From Desulfolinea sp050305405 (GTDB lineage Bacteria > Chloroflexota > Anaerolineae > Anaerolineales > Villigracilaceae), in contig JBNLFG010000011.1 in the NCBI GenBank assembly GCA_050305405.1, forward strand, positions 1-64,000: a DNA stretch of 64,000 nt, given 5' to 3'. The notes beneath the pieces are model-generated. The model was not told the DNA's origin. It made no database searches and saw nothing but the letters and a program-made list of their open reading frames with translations. A program made the position numbers and the translations under genes. Positions 60,375 to 64,000 of the stretch are shown piece by piece; the first letter of the stretch is position 1; each line of letters opens with the position of its first letter.

Positions 60375-60704
60375 GTATACCTCCTATGGGGAATGAACAG
60401 AGCGATTATACATTAAGCAAGAAATAGCGCCCCCTTTTTGTTTATGACCGCATCCACTAATCTTAAAATTTTTTCGCCTGTTATGTTTTCGCTGCAAACT
60501 AAAAAGATCATCATGCGCTCTTTTTTATGTCAATTGTCTTAATAGTGACGAATGTAACAAAAAAAGATGACGATTTTAAGTTTTTATACGTTTCTAACTC
60601 ATATAAGATTAGTAAACGTTGAGTGCTACAGTCATATTTTGACTAAAAAATAAGGCTGTCTGTTTCACCCACTATTCAACACAAGGAGAGAGGCTTCTGT
60701 AAGC
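60375..60704. other. Intergenic region between divergent genes
   Basis: 330 AT-rich bases between the minus-strand peptidase and the plus-strand operon at 60705. I see TATAAG (60602-60607) and an AAGGAGAGAGG stretch about 15 bases before ATG 60705. There is no clear -35, no open reading frame and no obvious repeat. It presumably holds both promoters. Confidence 0.5.
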
Positions 60705-61235
60705 ATGAAATTGAAAAAGTTTCTAACAAGCACGATGTTTATTTTAGGCGGGGTTCTATATGTGTATGTTTTAGGCGGGATTGTTGGCCCTAGCTTCAAC
60801 GACAGCGCCCATGCGGTTGGTATGCTAAATGCTGAAGGCGGGGTTGCCCTGCATCCAGTTGAGTATGATCTGGAGGGCACGCTCTTCGGGAAATTCACGC
60901 TTTTGCTTACCGCCAAGGTATTACCGCCCGTTTCAGGGGATCTGAAAGTAAGCGTGTCTGGCCCCGAAGAATTGGACTACGTGGTTTCAAGCCGCTATCC
61001 GCCTGGCGTACCACTCTTCAACCGTCGCGACCGTTGGTACACCTTCGAAAACTCAATTTTTAAAGGTGTAACGACTGGCAGTGATATGGTCATCTCATTG
61101 CAAATCAAACCACCAACAGCCGCGGGAATGTATTTGCTAACCATAACGGATAATTCGACAGGCCAACTCTATTACAAAATGCCCGTTGCTTTCCTGAAAG
61201 ATGGCGCACTTCCCATGGATGAATCGTGCCACTAA
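60705..61235 (+). CDS. Membrane-anchored exported protein of a NapH operon
   Basis: A 176-residue protein with an N-terminal signal anchor (about 5-28, FILGGVLYVYVLGGIVG) and an extracytoplasmic beta-rich domain that looks Ig-like (for example LKVSVSGPEELDYVV, ISLQIKPPTAAGMYLLTI). I do not recognise the family. It is 24 bases upstream of the polyferredoxin gene and co-directional. The domain recalls the Ig-like end of CcoG/FixG proteins only in general character. Confidence 0.65.
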   Translation: MKLKKFLTSTMFILGGVLYVYVLGGIVGPSFNDSAHAVGMLNAEGGVALHPVEYDLEGTLFGKFTLLLTAKVLPPVSGDLKVSVSGPEELDYVVSSRYPPGVPLFNRRDRWYTFENSIFKGVTTGSDMVISLQIKPPTAAGMYLLTITDNSTGQLYYKMPVAFLKDGALPMDESCH

Positions 61236-61259
61236 TAGGGCTGCTAAGGAAAAGATGTT

Positions 61260-62165
61260 ATGAAAAACATACAAGAAGTCAAGCTCGTTAAGAAATTCAA
61301 GAAGCTGGATAAAAAGCAACGGCTTCGCTATGCCATAATGATTGTTGGCATCCTTGCTTTTGCGCCACCAGTTGCATTTATTCCTCAGCTATTTGGTAAT
61401 GCCACAATCTGTGGCAACCTATGTCCGCGCATGGCGATCGGGACAGGTTTTACGCGCCAATTATTTATGCGTTCTGCTGGGGTTGCGTTCTTGTTTATCT
61501 GGTTGGGAATCACATTTTTCTATGGCAGATGGATGTGCAGTCATATTTGCCCTGCTGGCAACTGGACTGAGTTTGGCAGCAAGCTGATCCCTGGACGCTT
61601 CAAGATCGATTATGGAAAAATTGTAGATGCACCGCTTTTCCGCTATGGTTTTCTGGCTGCTTACGTCCTACTGCCAGTCGTAGGTGTTTCCTCTATTTGC
61701 TGCTCTTTTTGTAGTTTCAGCGTCATCCCCGAGACTTTTGGCATCCTGTTTACGCCACGCCTAGCCAATATGTTGACATCAGGAACAAGGATGGTCTCTG
61801 TCGTCTTATTTGTTTTCGTTCTGGGGATTTTCGCCAGAGACGGACGCGGTCATTGCCACCTGGTTTGTCCCGTTGGCGCACTGGACTCGATTGTCAACGT
61901 GTTAGGCGCAAAGCTGCCCTTTACTCTACGAGAGCGAACGAACCTCGATGCGTGCTCAGCTTGCGGATTCTGTGCTACAAACTGTCCTGTCTCTGCAATT
62001 ACTGTTGACAAAGAGGCTGATGAAAAAATGAAGATAGATTACCGCAGATGCTATCAATGCCGACAGTGCGAATCAGATTGCCCAACAAACGCCATTTACT
62101 ACGGAAAGTTAGCTAAACAGGATAAAACACATGACAAAGTTGAACCAATTCTCATCCTGGATTAA
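61260..62165 (+). CDS. NapH/CcoG-like membrane polyferredoxin
   Basis: A 301-residue protein with about five membrane helices and many cysteines: CGNLCP, WMCSHICPAGN, CCSFCSF and GHCHLVCPVGALD in the membrane part. Two classical 4Fe-4S sites follow at the C-terminus (CSACGFCATNCP and CYQCRQCESDCP). It should carry electrons between a membrane quinol or redox partner and an extracytoplasmic or cytoplasmic acceptor, as NapH, NosR or CcoG do. The following TGA-containing gene overlaps it by 35 bases. Confidence 0.87.
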   Translation: MKNIQEVKLVKKFKKLDKKQRLRYAIMIVGILAFAPPVAFIPQLFGNATICGNLCPRMAIGTGFTRQLFMRSAGVAFLFIWLGITFFYGRWMCSHICPAGNWTEFGSKLIPGRFKIDYGKIVDAPLFRYGFLAAYVLLPVVGVSSICCSFCSFSVIPETFGILFTPRLANMLTSGTRMVSVVLFVFVLGIFARDGRGHCHLVCPVGALDSIVNVLGAKLPFTLRERTNLDACSACGFCATNCPVSAITVDKEADEKMKIDYRRCYQCRQCESDCPTNAIYYGKLAKQDKTHDKVEPILILD

Positions 62166-62382
62166 ACGAAAAATCCACTCACTGACACTTGGTATCGTTC
62201 TTGGGTCGGGAGCGATGATGCTTGGACAAAGTTGCGCAACGACCGGCCAGTGAACGACTTGCGGCGCCTGCGTGTCCAGGCTTCCCATTCTGGCTGTGCC
62301 GATTTTGATAGACGGTGCAGTTGTGCTCGTTGAAAAAGCGAAGCAGAAAAAAGCTCCAGCTAAGGTCTCTGATCCAGAGTAA
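62131..62382 (+). CDS. Small Cys-rich membrane protein with in-frame TGA (candidate selenoprotein)
   Basis: Reading from ATG 62131 to TAA 62380-62382 gives 83 residues with one TGA, at 62251-62253 (residue 41). The N-terminus has a hydrophobic helix (about 18-33) and ends in MMLGQSCATTGQ. Then comes TGA, followed by TTCGACVSRLPILAVPILI and a second helix, then a Lys/Pro tail. Cys35, the TGA codon, Cys44 and Cys47 form a CxxCxxC-like redox or metal cluster. Coding continues cleanly after TGA, and a terminator follows at 62436. A hairpin like the one at 7308-7347 lies at SECIS distance. It overlaps the polyferredoxin gene and is likely its partner. A normal stop giving a 40-residue peptide is the alternative. 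Confidence 0.6.
62251..62286 (+). promoter_or_regulatory. Candidate bacterial SECIS element after TGA
   Basis: After TGA (62251-62253), GCCTG-CGTGTC-CAGGC forms a 5-bp stem (62266-62270 with 62277-62281). Further weak pairs lie outside a C-T mismatch. The loop begins 17 bases after TGA and has G in its second position. Loop start CGTG and flanking GGC-GCC / GGC-T match the element at complement 7308-7324. Confidence 0.5.
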
Positions 62383-62435
62383 ATAAGACAAGTCTGGGTC
62401 ATCTAAAGAACACGGTGAAAACAAGCCTTCTTTAA

Positions 62436-62472
62436 AAACTAGCCATCGAATAGATGGCTAGTTTCCTTTTTT
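62436..62472 (+). terminator. Terminator of the NapH operon
   Basis: AAACTAGCCATC (62436-62447) and its complement (62453-62464) form a perfect stem followed by CCTTTTTT. It lies 53 bases after the stop of the TGA-containing gene, which supports that gene being transcribed. Confidence 0.85.
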
Positions 62473-62549
62473 AGCAGATACCGATGAATTATTGAATCGG
62501 CGTTTATATTCAATAAGTTTCTACAGAATAAACAGAGATTAAAAGAAAC

Positions 62550-63746
62550 TCACTCGTCAGCTCTCTCGCCTAAAAAGAGCCAGATCAACACAGCAGAGAA
62601 AGCCAAGCTCAGCGCAGCGATAGTCGTGATAGTAGTCAGCCCGCTGCGCTCCCAGAGTGTGGTAGCCAGCACAGGTCCAATTGCTAGACCAATACCACTC
62701 GCCAAAGCAACTAACGAAAAAATGGAAGCACGTGCATCTGGCGCTTGTTCGCCGTAAAGGGGAAAGAGGGAAACAATCGAGTATTCGATCCAGAAAACAG
62801 TCAGTACCAGAGCAACGCGGATAGCGATCAAATTCTGCCCGGCCAATGGAATCAGGGCAAAGAAAAATCCTGCCAATACTACGCCGAGCAAACTACCGCG
62901 CTGCTTTCCTAGACGGTCAATAATCAAACCTGCAAGAACAGCACCCAGAAGTTCAGAAACCCCGATTTGGGTTGCCATAAATCCGAGATCAACGGAATTA
63001 AAGCCAAAATCCGCGCTGAGCCAAATACTCCAAAAGGTCATAAAAATCCCAACGCCAGTAAAGAGCAACATCGCCACCCCAAGCGATGCCTGCACATTCC
63101 GTTTGCGCAACAAAACACCCAGCGGCACAACGCCGCCTTTTTTCGTGGAAACGGGTTTTGCTTCCGGTAAATAGAACCAGGTCAGGAATGCCATCAGTAG
63201 GCTAAGTGCCGCCATACCTAAAAAGGGGATGTACCAACTAAAGGCATCAAAAAGCCAACCGATCAGTGGCATAACCAGCATCCCTGAAACCGCGAAGGCA
63301 ATATCCACCGAGGCAAGGGCTCGCCCTCGTCGCTCAAAAGGCACCAAATCACTGAGATACGCCTGCTGGGCGGGCAAATAAGAATTGACCGCCAAACCGC
63401 TGAGAAAAATCGGCAAGGCTGCCCACCAACCGCGTAAAAAAGCAATTCCCAGCATCCCGAACACCTGCGAAAGCAGCGCAAAAGCCATTATCCTGCGACG
63501 TCCATAGCGATCTGCCAGCGAGCCCAAAAAGGGGCTTAGAAACGCCGACGAAGAACGCACCATCAAAAGCCAACCAAAGACGCTGATACTAACGTGCAGC
63601 CCGGTCGATATTTGTGGCACAAAGGAATAGAGAACCCGAAAGCCGCTATCCACAATTAAACGCATCAAAAAAAGCGAGCTTATCAAACTTAAACCCACTC
63701 CGAAAAAGTTTACGAACCAAAGCCCGCGCGTATTTTTTCTTTCCAA
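62550..63746 (-). CDS. MFS transporter
   Basis: A 398-residue major facilitator with 12 hydrophobic helices. The cytoplasmic loop 2-3 motif is GSLADRYGRRRIMAFALL, and loop 8-9 has GLIIDRLGKQRG. This resembles drug- or sugar-efflux MFS proteins; the substrate is unknown. It is convergent with the NapH operon. A YbaK-like gene lies 19 bases upstream on the same strand. Confidence 0.85.
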   Translation of the reverse strand: MERKNTRGLWFVNFFGVGLSLISSLFLMRLIVDSGFRVLYSFVPQISTGLHVSISVFGWLLMVRSSSAFLSPFLGSLADRYGRRRIMAFALLSQVFGMLGIAFLRGWWAALPIFLSGLAVNSYLPAQQAYLSDLVPFERRGRALASVDIAFAVSGMLVMPLIGWLFDAFSWYIPFLGMAALSLLMAFLTWFYLPEAKPVSTKKGGVVPLGVLLRKRNVQASLGVAMLLFTGVGIFMTFWSIWLSADFGFNSVDLGFMATQIGVSELLGAVLAGLIIDRLGKQRGSLLGVVLAGFFFALIPLAGQNLIAIRVALVLTVFWIEYSIVSLFPLYGEQAPDARASIFSLVALASGIGLAIGPVLATTLWERSGLTTITTIAALSLAFSAVLIWLFLGERADE

Positions 63747-63765
63747 AAGGAACCTCCAGCAGCGC

Positions 63766-64000
63766 TTAGCCGCTCACGGGCGCTTCACGCGCCCCGGTTA
63801 ATTTAACAAGATCATCCACCCCCAGGCGAATATTCAAACCACGCTGCCCTCCAGAGATGTGAATCTCACCATGTGCACGCGCACTGGCATCCAGAACAAC
63901 GACAAAGCCTCTATTAATCAACGCCAAAGGGGAAATGCCGCCTGCCTGCAAGCGAGTCAATTTCTCCGCTTCCGCCTGCGTAGACAAGAAAACCTTTTTT
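63766..64000 (-). CDS. YbaK/ProX-type aminoacyl-tRNA deacylase (cut by window edge)
   Basis: The C-terminal 77 or so residues of a YbaK-family editing protein: LTRLQAGGISPLALINRGF with the family's GGxSP motif, and HISGGQRGLNIRLGVDDLV. These proteins hydrolyse mischarged Cys- or Ala-tRNA-Pro. The frame continues open past base 64000, so the start is outside the window. Confidence 0.8.
   Translation of the reverse strand, partial: KKVFLSTQAEAEKLTRLQAGGISPLALINRGFVVVLDASARAHGEIHISGGQRGLNIRLGVDDLVKLTGAREAPVSG

Overview
This window is a bacterial chromosome segment of about 64 kb. It contains roughly 55 protein genes and no rRNA, tRNA, CRISPR array or transposase that I could find. Several traits suggest an anaerobic or facultative Chloroflexota bacterium, probably Anaerolineae-like: an AroK-AroB fusion, a T-box in front of a long type-2-like ileS, Pro/Thr-rich lipoprotein linkers, YwiC-like and PspC proteins, and many intergenic palindromic repeats. 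The taxonomic call is inference only.

Layout. 1-6.5 kb: AT-richer accessory region (small membrane proteins, an HGSNAT-like acyltransferase, a membrane-anchored WD40 protein, a truncated CPBP protease), then a flavoprotein and a thioesterase. 7.1-7.7 kb (minus): a thioredoxin-like lipoprotein interrupted by one in-frame TGA at the first redox position. 7.8-19.9 kb: an aldehyde dehydrogenase, a CoA-transferase pair split by an alpha/beta hydrolase, small membrane proteins, a CPBP protease, lactate permease, HAD and EamA proteins. 20-21.4 kb: rarA. 21.4-34.6 kb: a large aromatic amino-acid operon (aroH, two aroF, tyrA, aroA, aroE, aroC, aroKB, aroQ, an aminotransferase, pheA) with two unrelated passenger genes. 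It is preceded by a promoter, a 28-codon Phe/Tyr-rich leader peptide and an intrinsic terminator, which is a classical attenuator layout. 34.8-43.8 kb: mixed metabolic and signalling genes, comEA and a further CPBP protein. 43.9-47.5 kb (minus): ileS behind a T-box leader. 47.6-55.2 kb: a GH36 alpha-galactosidase, then a TetR gene facing an aldolase, aminotransferase, MFS and FGGY-kinase cluster with two operator palindromes over its promoter. 55.3-60.4 kb: tex, a single-domain response regulator, and a PLP sulfur-amino-acid enzyme with an M20 peptidase. 60.7-62.5 kb: a three-gene operon of an anchored exported protein, a NapH-type polyferredoxin and a tiny Cys-rich protein with an in-frame TGA. 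The right edge has an MFS protein and a truncated YbaK-family gene.

Most notable observation: the two TGA-interrupted genes (7105-7656 minus and 62131-62382 plus) both place TGA at a Cys-like redox position. Both are followed, at the spacing expected of a bacterial SECIS element, by a GC-rich hairpin whose loop begins C-G-T-G. Together they suggest two selenoproteins, the second apparently of an undescribed kind. Other points: the Phe/Tyr attenuator; a palindromic repeat inserted in frame in aroKB; a related class of repeat inserted inside the ileS T-box leader; and several dispersed families of roughly 40-150 bp palindromic repeats.
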